Shown here one piece after another: positions 1 through 9,849 of a stretch of 64,000 bases of DNA. Position 1 is the stretch's first letter. Every line of letters begins with the position of its first letter. The DNA comes from Prostheceraeus crozeri (lineage: Eukaryota; Platyhelminthes; Polycladida; Euryleptidae). The stretch is taken from assembly GCA_907163375.1 (NCBI GenBank), contig CAJQUW010011242.1, positions 113,447 to 177,446 of the forward strand, in the 5' to 3' direction. The notes beneath the pieces were generated by a model that did not search any database, was not told where the DNA came from, and saw only the letters and a program-made list of their open reading frames with translations. The translations under genes were made by a program, and so were the position numbers.

Positions 1-37
1 ATCTCCATTGCAAAACGCTGGTGAATCAAGCTCTCTA

Positions 38-55
38 CGGCTTGCTATCAAGCTG
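38..55 (+). repeat. TG-CTAT-CA hairpin 1
   Basis: Seven pairs (one G-T) close a CTAT loop at 45-48: CGGCTTG against CAAGCTG. The same core recurs through the TIR with different stem sequences, and its mirror lies in the right TIR. A further copy is repeated outside the right TIR at 15690, 16061 and 16286, where the strand reads AGCTTGATAGCAAGC. The role is unknown. The pattern fits a structured RNA element or a hairpin recognised by a DNA-binding protein. Confidence 0.6.
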
Positions 56-108
56 ATCAAAGCAATAACTTGGGATGTTTCCTCAAGGTTTTCAAGTATG
101 CTGAGTTC

Positions 109-126
109 AAATCTGCTATCAGATTT
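109..126 (+). repeat. TG-CTAT-CA hairpin 2
   Basis: AAATCTG, loop CTAT, CAGATTT gives seven perfect pairs. The homologous site in element 2 (34521-34544) extends to ten perfect pairs, because one base that is C here (127) is G there. Loop and closing pairs are the same as in hairpin 1 while the outer stem is different. Confidence 0.65.
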
Positions 127-384
127 CAAATTTAACTAAGTCTAAGGCAGCTTTGAGGGGTTAGATCCCAGCTACTGTTCACTACCTTTGACTCGACGTT
201 GCTGTTACCACTTCGGGGCAGTGACAATGATGTCTTCAGCTGTAAATAGCGGGTATCGGGGAAGATCTCTCACTTCCCTAGTGATCAGTACAAGGCCTTC
301 GGGCTGTCGACGGGATCGAGTGCCACTCACTACACTCAAATCTATCATTCCTCACTAAGTGTAAATTACTGACTATACATTTGT

Positions 385-396
385 CCTGCTATCAGG
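385..396 (+). repeat. TG-CTAT-CA hairpin 3
   Basis: CCTG, loop CTAT, CAGG: four perfect pairs. It is followed 13 bases later by a related site (405-418) whose right arm carries one mismatch. The parallel copy of that second site at about 3024-3037 is fully paired. Confidence 0.5.
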
Positions 397-417
397 TTGT
401 TTTGACTTGCTATCTAG

Positions 418-687
418 TTGAATAGTCTCTTGCTATCAAGAGATTCACTTCTGCTCATAAAGCACATCATCGCTGTAATACCTCCTTTGCTCGAGCGTTC
501 CTTCGGGACGGCGGGTACTGCCGTAGAGGGATTGTGTTGCACGGGTTGTTCGTCGTTTGTTAGACCGAAACCTCTGAGCCGTTGCTCATGTTGGGCGTTC
601 GACTTCATACTCAACGTGACGCTTTCTCTCACCAGGTCAGAGTACTTCAGCCATTCGACAAAGGTTAGTCTTTATGATATGGAGTAG
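418..687 (+). repeat. Diverged module A in the TIR
   Basis: About 230-270 nt, best read on the minus strand. It is repeated at 3040-3300 and mirrored at 15057-15330. On the minus strand it shares blocks with module B (15780-15960, 16380-16560) and module C (1410-1629 minus, 14115-14340 plus, 37250-37470 minus): ACGTTGAG, CAACATGA, CTACGG then CCGCCG, GGAAC and TATTACA. Open frames exist on both strands, but the shared frame is interrupted at the same place in A and B, so I do not call a protein. It could be a structured RNA or a decayed gene. Confidence 0.5.
424..445 (+). repeat. TG-CTAT-CA hairpin 4
   Basis: AGTCTCTTG, loop CTAT, CAAGAGATT: nine pairs including one G-T. This is the longest member in element 1. 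A slightly eroded copy lies at about 3046-3066. Confidence 0.65.
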
Positions 688-822
688 AGTGAAATGTAAT
701 TCATTAGATGTCCCTTCAATGATTGCTCCCATGATAAACGTTGATGAGACAAATGAAATGATTCTCATCTTCCCTTTTCAATGATTGAAATCTACTAACA
801 CACTACCGTATAATCGTTCACT

Positions 823-927
823 ATGGGGCAAGACATGATAGAGCCTCCACGCGGTTTGCACTGGGCAGTCTTTAGACTGGCGAATACTATCATTAAGTTG
901 AATCTGCTATCAGTCAACTTGAACGTT
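823..927 (+). repeat. 105-bp promoter-proximal module, copy 1
   Basis: The sequence runs from GGGGCAAGACATGATAG to GAACGTTGC and is repeated at 1298-1403, three times in element 2 (about 36145, 36617 and 37139) and twice in the right TIR. It contains a CAGTC-NNNN-GACTG hairpin (TTTA loop here, TTCG loop in the other left-TIR copy) and a compound TG-CTAT-CA hairpin at 897-918. This copy sits directly upstream of the TATA box of the 88-residue gene, so it may be an upstream regulatory block. Confidence 0.6.
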
Positions 928-943
928 GCGTCGCATTAGAGGG

Positions 944-950
944 TATATAA
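944..950 (+). promoter_or_regulatory. TATA box of the 88-residue TIR gene
   Basis: TATATAA lies 33 bases upstream of the ATG at 983. The same spacing and context occur in the right TIR (14794-14800, minus strand) and in element 2 (36264-36270). The short distance implies a very short leader. Confidence 0.7.
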
Positions 951-982
951 ACCACTGCCTCTCATTTCATTTCATTTCAATC

Positions 983-1249
983 ATGCAGACGCCGAACAGT
1001 CAAGTCAGCTCTCCTCGCGGACCGCAGTTAAGGCCGCGAAATTTATTTGAGGAGTTTGTCAGGCTAGAGGAGCAAGACAGAGTTTTTAATAATCTTGCTC
1101 GGATTGGCAATCCGATGACAGCAACTGCTGTCAATCCAACGGAATGGCGCTACATTCCACTTTTTAGCCATGTACCAGTTAGTGTGGAAGTCGACAGTGC
1201 TACCAAAGAGAGAGTCAAAGACTCTCTCAGTAGAATTGGTAGGGTGTAA
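983..1249 (+). CDS. Small TIR protein, 88 residues
   Basis: I do not recognise the family. The frame opens with MQTPNSQVSSPRGPQ and ends SLSRIGRV. I start it at 983 because this ATG follows the TATA box at a plausible distance and the upstream in-frame extension lies in a TTTCATTTCATT leader. A conserved copy exists in the right TIR and another in element 2 with only one or two amino-acid changes, which suggests maintained coding. No membrane segment or known motif is visible. Three strong palindromes (1100-1114, 1116-1133, 1208-1228) lie inside the frame. A longer open frame on the opposite strand (1150-1629) overlaps its end. Confidence 0.6.
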   Translation: MQTPNSQVSSPRGPQLRPRNLFEEFVRLEEQDRVFNNLARIGNPMTATAVNPTEWRYIPLFSHVPVSVEVDSATKERVKDSLSRIGRV

Positions 1250-1297
1250 GATGACGTTACTCCCGAGAACGAACCACCGGCTCTCTTAAGGGCCACC

Positions 1298-1403
1298 ATG
1301 GGGCAAGACATGATAGAACCTCCACGCGGTTTGCCCTGGGCAGTCTTCGGACTGGCGAATACTATCATTAAGTTGAATCTGCTATCAGTCAACTTGAACG
1401 TTG
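1298..1403 (+). repeat. 105-bp module, copy 2, with UUCG-type hairpin
   Basis: Second copy of the module at 823-927. The hairpin at 1341-1354 is CAGTC, TTCG, GACTG, which on this strand is the exceptionally stable C(UUCG)G tetraloop if transcribed. The segment 1279-1294 just upstream (GGCTCT, CTTA, AGGGCC) can also fold. Confidence 0.55.
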
Positions 1404-1409
1404 CAAATG

Positions 1410-1629
1410 AAGTTCGGTGTAATACTTCCTTTCGACGGGCGTTCCTGTAAAGGGCGGCGGTGAAACCCGTAGCTATGTATACCGCAAGGGACATTCGGCA
1501 ATGGTCAATCTTGTTAAACCTCTCTGCGTCATGTTTGCAAGTGATTGCCTCTGTCTCAACGTAGTATGCATTCGCGCCAGGGCGACATTTAGCCAACTGT
1601 CGAAGGTTGCCTAAAACTTTCCATTGCAT
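1410..1629 (-). repeat. Diverged module C in the TIR
   Basis: Third family of the 230-nt module, mirrored at 14115-14340 and repeated in element 2 at 37250-37470. A 159-codon open frame beginning MQWKVLGNLRQL spans it on the minus strand, but it runs on through the 105-bp repeat and over the 88-residue gene on the opposite strand. No TATA box precedes it, so I leave the coding status open. At its start GTATGCA pairs with TGCATAC across an inner CGACA/TGTCG stem, which favours a folded RNA or DNA element. Confidence 0.45.
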
Positions 1630-1902
1630 ACGTTATGAGAACCATGAGTTCTACCTGTCTCTATCAATGAGACGAATTGATGAATGGAATGAAATGGGAG
1701 GACACTCACGCGCCACACGCAACATAACACACTTCTCTCTTCCGTAGTCTAACAAGCTCTTTACACATGGATCGCAGTCGATTGCTATCCCTGTATCAGA
1801 AGTGTAAGCTATCTAAATTTTATTTAACACTATTTCATCTACCATTATCATCCATATGAAGTGTCATAAGATTTACAAGTTAGACTAAGCGTGCTACTAT
1901 TT

Positions 1903-2940
1903 CCAAATGAATAAAGTATACATGGTTAAATCATCCACTTAAGCCCATCCGTAGTCTAACAAGCTCTTTACACATGGATCGCAGTGGATTGCTATCCCTG
2001 TATCAGAAGTGTAAGCTATCTAAATTTTATCATGTCGTACAAAAGTTTTATTGCAACACAGGTGGATCTATAGTTAGAAAGTTTGATCATCAACGTTTCA
2101 TTCGTAAGTCTAGTCAGAAACTGTATCATGGTTTGCAAAGTTAGTGTAGTCAAATAATAAAATATAAAATAATAATATCAAACTCCATTGCACTAATAGT
2201 GTGAAGCTCGGTATGAGTGAGGGATAAAATCCTCCATCACCTTAGGCGGCTTGATATCAGGCTACAACATGAGCGATGTGGAGATCTTTGATATTATACT
2301 TCCTGTTGGTGGGTTTGTACGGCGAGCGCTGCCGCAGATGGAAGGAGGGATATGTTATAGTTAAGAGCGAAACCACTTTGCTGATGTTAGACAACTTTCC
2401 CAACGACATCTTTTCTCGCTTGATCATGAGTGCTTTAGATGTCTGCAGCAGGTTTTTCAAATTTTCCACTCATCGTTTGATGATTTACAAAGTAGGGCAC
2501 ATGTCAAGTAAAGTTCTCATAATGATGTCTTAATCAATTCCTCCTTACTGCATGCTTGTCGTTTCTACACTCCGACTCTAACCTTTTAGAGCATACACAT
2601 GTAGCACATACTATCCGTATCGAGAAAGTCTCATGAGTTCTTTTAAGAACCACTACCTCTTCGTGTCACCTGTGTATCACGCCAAACGTATGCAGCAAAC
2701 ACACTTCTCTCTTCTTTAGTGAGCAAGCTCTGAACACATAAGATATCATAGTAAAATCATCAACGAATAAATCATATCGCAATAGGAATGTACATTGACA
2801 GATTCAAATAGATGCTCATGCGTTCATAAAAGAGAGTTTGTAACATCAGCATTAATTGGAAGTGTGTGAGCGCACTGGAAACTCCTGATCGTCTTGTGAT
2901 TGGACGAGACGTCTCATCCATTCACCGCTTAGGAAAATCT
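1903..2940. other. Interior spacer between left TIR and polymerase promoter
   Basis: No gene seen. It contains a second copy (about 1950-2028) of a 70-80-bp block also found at 1746-1825, reading from GTAGTCTAACAAGCTC to the TTGCTATCCCTG word. The same block occurs in element 2 near 37585. The remainder is AT-rich with short open frames that show no family resemblance. Confidence 0.5.
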
Positions 2941-2948
2941 TATAAAAG
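2941..2948 (+). promoter_or_regulatory. TATA box of the element 1 polymerase gene
   Basis: TATAAAAG is followed about 40 bases downstream by AAG|GTGAGT near 2987-2992, a good splice donor. The polymerase start codon is at 3444, so a non-coding first exon with an intron in the leader is likely. Modules related to A (3040-3300) would then lie inside that leader intron. Confidence 0.5.
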
Positions 2949-3443
2949 GTAGTGCACCAGCTCTACTCTTCACATTTATCTTTCATAAGGTGAGTGTTGG
3001 TGAGCTCCCGCTATCAGGTTGTTTTGACTTGCTATCAAGTTGAATAGTCTCTTGCTATCAAGAGTTTCACTTCTGCTCATAAAGCATATCATCGCTGTAA
3101 TACTTCCTTTGCTCGAGCGTTCCTTCGGGACGGCGGGTACTGCCGTAGAGGGATTGCGTTGCACGGGTTGTTCGTCGTTTGTTAGACCGAAACCTCTGAG
3201 CTGTTGCTCATGTTGGGCGTTCGACTTCATACTCAACGTGACACTTTCTCTCGTCAGGTCAGAGTACTTTAGCCATTCGACAAGGGTTAGTCTTTATGGT
3301 ACGGAGCATTTCGAAGTGTTGATTGACTCATGTTCATTGAATGACTATTCACATGATCATCATAGGTAAAATGAAATAAATCTTACGTATCCTTTTCAGT
3401 GAATTTGCCTACGACGTCGAATCTAACTACTTTAATCTTCGAT

Positions 3444-6400
3444 ATGGATACGAGTATCACGAGAAAAATTGAATCTTATCGCGTCTCTGCCAAGATGGAG
3501 GAAACTCTCATTGAGCAATGTAAGTTTTTGTGTGATGGGGCAAGGATGCAGGTTGTGCTAATAAAACTCTTGAACTAACATCATTCGGTTACCATGTGTG
3601 TTGAGCATAGGAATTAATTTTCATAAACCTTTGAATAACATCAAGAATGTAAGAATCATATCCTTACTAATTTTCAACAAAAGACCCTTAACGTCTTTTT
3701 ACTCCGCGATTTTCAAAAGCGAAGCTCATTTTCTAAAATTTATAATGCACTCTAATATCTCCCTTCGAGAAATCTCTCACCAATATCTCCCTCCCTTTTT
3801 TCAGTACAGCAGCGCATCATGAACAGAGAACCTATTCCTGAAGGGGCACTTGGTCGAGCCTATGAACGACTGGGAATATGTAAGTATCTTAATGAATGAA
3901 TGCTGTTATGTGTTCTGTATCATCATGGCTGATAGCATGCATTCTATCATTCATCAATCTCATCTCTTTTCCACTCTACAGTTTTGGTAAGGCAGGAGAA
4001 GTGGGAGGAAGTCGCGAGGCGGAAATATGATGATGATTTTCCGACCCTACCCTCTCGCCCATCTACCTCAGCTCCACCATCTGAGCAGCCATCCACCTCG
4101 GGTATGGTCATCGCCCAACCTCCACCACCACCCATACCAGCTCCTCGTCGCCGCATCCCTCCAACACCCAAGCCGCGGACTCTTCCACCCTCGGCTCGCA
4201 TCCCCCTTCTACCTCCTCTTGAACCATCGGTGATGGCGGAAGTAGATTCTCTTGATGGTAAGTTACAGTGATGGTAAAGGGGGACAAGGACTTAAACAAA
4301 ACGCACGCCACACTTGGAATTGAATAGTCATGTTACTGATCGCTTTCCTTCCTTTTCTCAACAGATCTCGCAACGGTATTTCTGTGCGATAACGTTCCTA
4401 ACCGCCCCGCCAACTCTCACATACCACCACCGGCAACAGCAGGCGACTTCCCTCCCATCTCCAACAAGTCGGTAGAAATGGAGATCGAGGTGTACGACCA
4501 CACCATTAAAATGGTAGGTTGAAGATTTCCTCACTCATCTCCCTCGAACGTTTGGCTAATAGCATCTTCCTCAATTTCAGGCATCGACTTCATCACCAAA
4601 GCCCTCCTTTCTCAAGGAAAGTTTAGAGCTGTTGAGTGAAGGTAGGTTGTAACAAAACACTAAGACTTTAATAGAGATGATAGAATGATTTCTCTTTTAG
4701 GTGATGCTAGTTCCAGCTCAACACTATCGCGGGAAGGCGACGAGCGGGAATGTGCTGACTGTGGGCACATCTTCATGAGGAAACGCGATCTGCTCCGACA
4801 CATCAGACAACATGTGTGTCAACCCAAGTCGCCATCAATCTCCCGAGGTGAGGATGACTCTATTGAACACGTCTCCTTTACTTGCGACTTCTGCATTCAA
4901 TCATTTGAAACACGATTTGAATTATCTTCACACAGACTTCAACATACACACAGTGACGATAGTTACACCAACGGCACCTCCTCTATCCGACTCTCTGAAG
5001 TGTCGATAAATAATTTAGTGAGGAACTACCAGATGGAATCCTCAGAAACCATTGCTGACTTTGAAGAATGGTTTCATCAAAATTCATCTTTGATAGATGC
5101 GCTCTTTAGAAATTTAGACAACTTTAGAATGAAGGCGCTCATCTATCTCAAAATAAAATATGTAAAAATCGACCACCATACTGGTCAAATAGTAGAGAGG
5201 TTGGAGTTTCACATACCCTCCTCTCCCGCTACAGAAGTAATCGATGAAGATTCTTGGTTAAATTTTCATATCCAAGGACTAAAACTAAATATAGTTAAAT
5301 TCAACGAACGCGATAGTGGCCTCATTTTTGATGGTATAGAATCTGCCAAGTTTAAAATCAATTTGCTAGAAAGTTATAGTGGGCGAGGCTCCTTTAAACT
5401 TCCGAAAAGTTTAAAAAATAAAAAAGCAGTCGTTTCTGTAGATTGTGAATCGCAATGTTTTAAGTATGCAGTGTTATCCATTCTCCACTACAATGATGTA
5501 AATGATAATCGTTTCCGTAGAAGTAAGTATCAAGAGTGGGAAAATGAATTAAAGTTTGATGACTGCAATAGTGAAGATATGAAATTGAAAGATATAGAGA
5601 AATTTGAGAAATTAAATAAAATTAAGATAGTGGTACACGTCTGGGAGAAAGGGCTAAAAGGCGTTAGGTATAACAACCGCCAAAGTAGCTATGATCGAGT
5701 TGTCAACCTCTTGCTAGTGTATGAGGACAATACTCAACAGTGGCATTACTGTGGTATTCCAAAATTCATCGCCTTTACAACCATATACAAAAATCGATTA
5801 AAGGTGAACATTTCATATGCGATCGCTGCACACGACCATTTTGGTCGAAAAATAAATTTCTAAGTCATTATGAATGGTGCAAGCGGGGTAAACTACAAAT
5901 AGAGCGCATGCCCAAAGATAAGGAGTTTTCATATAGAGAGAATGGTGATGAACTAAGTCCTCTTCGTGTCATCTATGCTGACATCGAATGCTATATCGAT
6001 GATAACATCCATCGACCAGCAGCCATTTCCTGCTATGAAGTATGGCATGATCACTTTAGGAGTAGACAAAATAAAATGCGCGTCTGGCAAGGTGAGGATT
6101 GTATTTACCAATTCCTACAATTCCTCGAACAGGCTGTAAAATTTCAACAAAAACATGATGGTGAACTCTATCGCAGATCATTGCATATGACAGCAGATGA
6201 TCAAGCAAAATTTGATAGTTGCAACATTTGCCCCAAATGTAGGAAAACATTTGATGATGATAAGATTAAGAAAGTGCGCGACCATGATCACATCACTGGT
6301 AAATTTAGAAACGCACTCTGTTCAAAATGCAATTTTTCACTTAGGATGAAACGGCGTACATTACCCGTCATTTTCCATAATTTCAAGGGCTACGACAGCC

Positions 6401-8478
6401 ATATGATAATAAAAGGAGGTTTAGGCCAAATGAAAGAGTGGAAGCTTGATGTAATAGCACAAACGAGAGAAAAGTTTATGGCCATGACAGCAAAAGTACC
6501 CGTCGATAAAACCAAAGAAAATAAGACGGTCTATTTTGATATAAAATTTTTAGATTCCTACCAATTTATGACTGCATCACTGGCCTCTCTCGTACAAAAT
6601 CTAAAGTCTCTTCCACTAACACAAAATCTTAAGAAACAATATCCAAATTTAACTAATGAAGTCATCACACGGAAAGGAGTCTTTCCATATGCATATTTTG
6701 ATACGATTAGTAAACTCGGCGAGACTTCTCTTCCGCCCATAGATAAATTTAAAAATGATTTGACCGGCGCAGAATGTAAGACCGAAGATTATGATCATGC
6801 ACAAGATGCATGGATAAAATTTGACTGCCATACATTTGGCGAATATATGATTGCCTACCTTAAGTTAGATGTATTTTTGCTGGCTGATGTATTTCAGGAG
6901 TTTCGACGAGTGGCATTAGAAGAAGATAAGTTAGATCCCGTCCACTTTGTCAGTCTACCAGCCATGTCATTTAAGTCTGCTTTTAAAATGACTGGTGAGA
7001 CCATTCATCTCTTACAAGATCCAGAGATGTATAATTTATTTGAGCGAGGAATTCGCGGTGGTCTCACATTTGTAAATAAACATAGGTTAAAATCTGAAAC
7101 AGTAGGTAATGATCATACCCATCTTAAGTATTATGACCAAAATAATTTGTATGGTAGTTCACTATCCAAACCGCTACCTCACTCTGAGTTTAGCTGGTTA
7201 GATGATAGTGAAATTCAGCATCTCTCCAACCCTTCTAACATACTAGCAATTCCAGATGAAGGTGATTGGGGATATTATTTTGAAATAGATCTAATCTATC
7301 CAAATAATATTAAACATAAAACCGTGGATTTTCCACTCGCACCCGAATCAGGTGAAGTGACCAAAGATATGTTTTCCGACTTTATGAAACAATTTCATAA
7401 AGATTTAGAATCATGCGGTCAACCCGACTATAAGCCTTGCCGCAAACTTTTACTCACCCAGTATGATAAAGAAAACTATCTAGTCCACTTTAGCATCTTA
7501 AAATTTTATTTAGAAATGGGTATGATTTTAAAAAGAGTTCACCGCATTATTAAATTTAGACAGAAAGCCTTCCTCAAACCATATATTGATAGCAACAGCC
7601 AGAAACGTGCACTAGCCCAAAATAATTTTGAAAAAGATTTTTATAAATATAAGAACAACAGTCTATTTGGTAAGACGATGGAGGATGTTAGAAAGCGCGT
7701 AAACTACAAACTAGTTAATGATGATCAAAAGTATCACAAATTGGTCTCATCACCTCTATTCATCGATAGAGACATTATCGATGAGGACCTTATAGGTGTT
7801 AAAATGATAAAATCTGAAGTTGAGTTGTGCAAACCCATCTATATTGGTCAAGCTGTACTAGATTACTCTAAGCTTGAAATGTACCAACTCTTTTATAAAA
7901 TACTAAAACCATGTCCTCTCGTAAAAGAGGTTCGTTTGTTGGGTGGTGATACAGATAGTTTCTTCTTAGGTATTACCACTCAAAAAGATTTAAATTTCAA
8001 TGAAGTAGGAAAATCTTTAGAAAGATATTTTGATACATCAAATTATCCTACTGATCACCCACTCTACTCCATCAAAAATAAGGCAAAACTTGGCTGCTTT
8101 AAGGATGAGACAGCAGGGAAGGAAATAGATGAAATGATTCTCCTCCGTCCAAAAATGTACAGTATGAAATTAAAGGATAGCGACGATAGTATTAAGCGTG
8201 CTAAAGGCATATCAAGATCATTGGTCTCTAACATGAAACATAAGAATTTCAGGAAAGCCTATAGAAATAAAAATATAACGTTTGTCAATATGACAATCTT
8301 AAAATCTAAGTCGCATGAGATCAAAACTCATACTTTTAGGAAACGGGCGCTTTCAGCATGGGAGGATAAGAGGTGCTGGTTAGAACACAACATATCTCTT
8401 CCACATGGACATCCTGACACAAACATACCACCACCCAAAAGAATAAAACTCACACTACCACATTCAGGAGACGTGTAA
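3444..8478 (+). CDS. Family B DNA polymerase of Polinton type, six exons, one frameshift
   Basis: Replicative polymerase of about 1470 residues. Consistent GT-AG exons are 3444-3519, 3805-3879, 3982-4257, 4365-4513, 4581-4641 and 4701-8478, and all phases agree. The N-terminal part is proline-rich. Exon 6 starts with two C2H2 fingers (CADC...HIRQH and CDFC...HRLQH), then the conserved Polinton N-terminal block (CFKYAVLSILH), a third C2HC finger near 5821, Exo I (IYADIEC, about 5968), an endonuclease-VII-like zinc site (CPKC...DHDHITGK...CSKC), Exo II (FHNFKGYD, 6373), Exo III (YLKLDVFLLAD, 6856), Pol A (DQNNLYG, 7135), Pol B (KNNSLFGK, 7651), Pol C (GDTDSF, 7945) and KMY (8152). A one-base frameshift lies near 5765 in an A-rich run, so the copy is either slightly broken or carries a sequencing error. 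All catalytic motifs are intact. Confidence 0.88.
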
Positions 8479-8789
8479 ATAGATTCATCCTTAACTCAGT
8501 ATTTTGATGTTGATTTCTGTAGATAAACATTGTTGTTTTATGTATCGCATGAGATTGTTTTTTCCTTGTGAATATGTGTCCACATCTGTACATTCCCCAT
8601 GTGATGACTTTTCCACTGAAAGACATTTTTCCTATCCCTGTATATTTCCACCCTTCACGAAGTAAAAAGACTTTTTGTATATAGCAATGTTTATTGAAGT
8701 GCGCTCATGTATATATTTTCAGTGGATGTTGTATAAAGTCTATTGCTTCACATTCATGTACATATTTCAATAAATGTTGTATAAAGACT
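8479..8789. terminator. Convergent 3' region of polymerase and structural gene
   Basis: The plus-strand polymerase and the minus-strand gene fragment converge here. AATAAA at 8769-8774 can serve the polymerase, and TTTATT at 8690-8695 (AATAAA on the minus strand) can serve the opposite gene, so the two 3' ends would overlap. The region is almost identical to 42499-42802 of element 2, although it is non-coding. Confidence 0.55.
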
Positions 8790-9371
8790 TCACTTTGTTT
8801 TCCGAAACACTAAAGTTACGAGGGATTTAGTATCTTTCACGTGGATGCACTCTTGTAAACCATTGGTAATTTTGATAGCAATAGAGGGTATAGTTTGTTT
8901 GATGACGGGATGATAGAAAATAGATTCAAACATCTTCTCGACTATTCCATATGAAGCGTCTTTATCATGAATGAAATCGCGTAAAATGTATTCTTTTTTC
9001 TCACCAACAGAAATAGGTGAAATCAGATCACTTTGAATGTAAAGGTGCTGTTCATGTTTATTAAGGGTCATTGGTGTTTCTATACCAATCGTATGCGCAG
9101 CAGCAAACACAGTTTGTAGCATTGAAAAACCAAAGAGTTTTTTCAAATTTTTACTCAATTGACATTGAATGTCATCACCCAGTTTCAGAACAACGCGTTG
9201 ATTTTCAATCAAAAATGAAATGTGATGTATCTTTGCATCATCAAGTAACACTTCACACAACTCGCTTGTGCTAATTTTTCTAACGGGTGGACAACATCGT
9301 TGTATCGCCGATTTGCTAAACGACATGTCTAATAGAATAACACAAACAGCTCTATTCAGGTTAGGAAGCAT
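8790..9371 (-). pseudogene. Truncated C-terminal part of a large structural protein
   Basis: From 8790 to about 9238 the minus strand encodes the last 150 residues or so of the 516-residue protein at 42803-44353 with very few changes (for example ENQRVVL and CIHVKDTKSL). The first 45 codons of the open frame (9239-9371) have no counterpart there, so 9238 is a deletion or recombination junction. It explains why element 1 lacks the late cluster. The fragment has no N-terminal domain and is unlikely to function as the full-length protein does. Confidence 0.8.
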
Positions 9372-9849
9372 GTTGCTTACATCACTGTCATTCTTCTTGT
9401 AAAGATAGTCACTAAAAATAGCAATAGTAAATTATATTCACAGCTGAATATGTGAGCGTGTGAACGTTTTCATATCAGACAAAGCGATAACCCATGTCTA
9501 AAAATGGATCCACCTCATTGTCGTAGATGTCAGACCATTCGATAAGATTCTATTCATCCTTATTGACAGCCTGATCTTTTCCCCATTCAGTGCGTGTGCG
9601 TTCCTTTGTCAGTCAAAGTGATGACGCATACCGTTTTCACCTTAACTCATTCATATGATGAGTCGTCAGTGAATGAAGGAAAAACTCAACGTTTAACATG
9701 CCTCCATTAGCTATACATCAAACAGATAACACATTAGGAATTTAACAATCCGTGATACTTTATTGAAATCACATAAGCCTGTTATGATACAATGTCCGTT
9801 ATGAAGGATGGTAATATGTATAGGGTACCACTCGAATGAGAGCAGCAGG
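9372..9849. other. Junction spacer with possible gene remnant
   Basis: No intact gene. On the minus strand around 9470-9600 a frame reads RTEWGKDQAVNKDE, stop, NLIEWSDIYDNEVDPF and ends GYRFV. This looks like an eroded C-terminus of another element protein, but I cannot assign it. The rest is AT-rich lead-in to the array. Confidence 0.35.

Larger units (their letters stand above)
1..1902 (+). repeat. Left terminal inverted repeat of element 1 (inner part)
   Basis: Base 1 onward is the reverse complement of the sequence ending at 15745, and the match runs in nearly perfect register to the segment around 1890-1902, which pairs with 13842-13855. Differences are scattered single bases. The repeat contains a small TATA-driven gene (983-1249), two copies of a 105-bp module (823-927, 1298-1403), diverged 230-nt modules and several TG-CTAT-CA hairpins. 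It is unusually long for a TIR and would extend several kilobases if the out-of-window left end mirrors the right end. Confidence 0.9.

Noticed and set aside
1150-1629. 159-codon frame on the minus strand (also at 14115-14594 and 37075-37470) as a real gene
   Set aside because: It crosses module C, the 105-bp repeat and the antisense of the 88-residue gene. There is no TATA box, and its conservation is explained by the repeat. Not excluded, but not called.
418-3369. Modules as self-cleaving ribozymes
   Set aside because: I looked for hammerhead (CUGAUGA, GAAA) and HDV-like nested pairing in modules A to C and found no consistent core.
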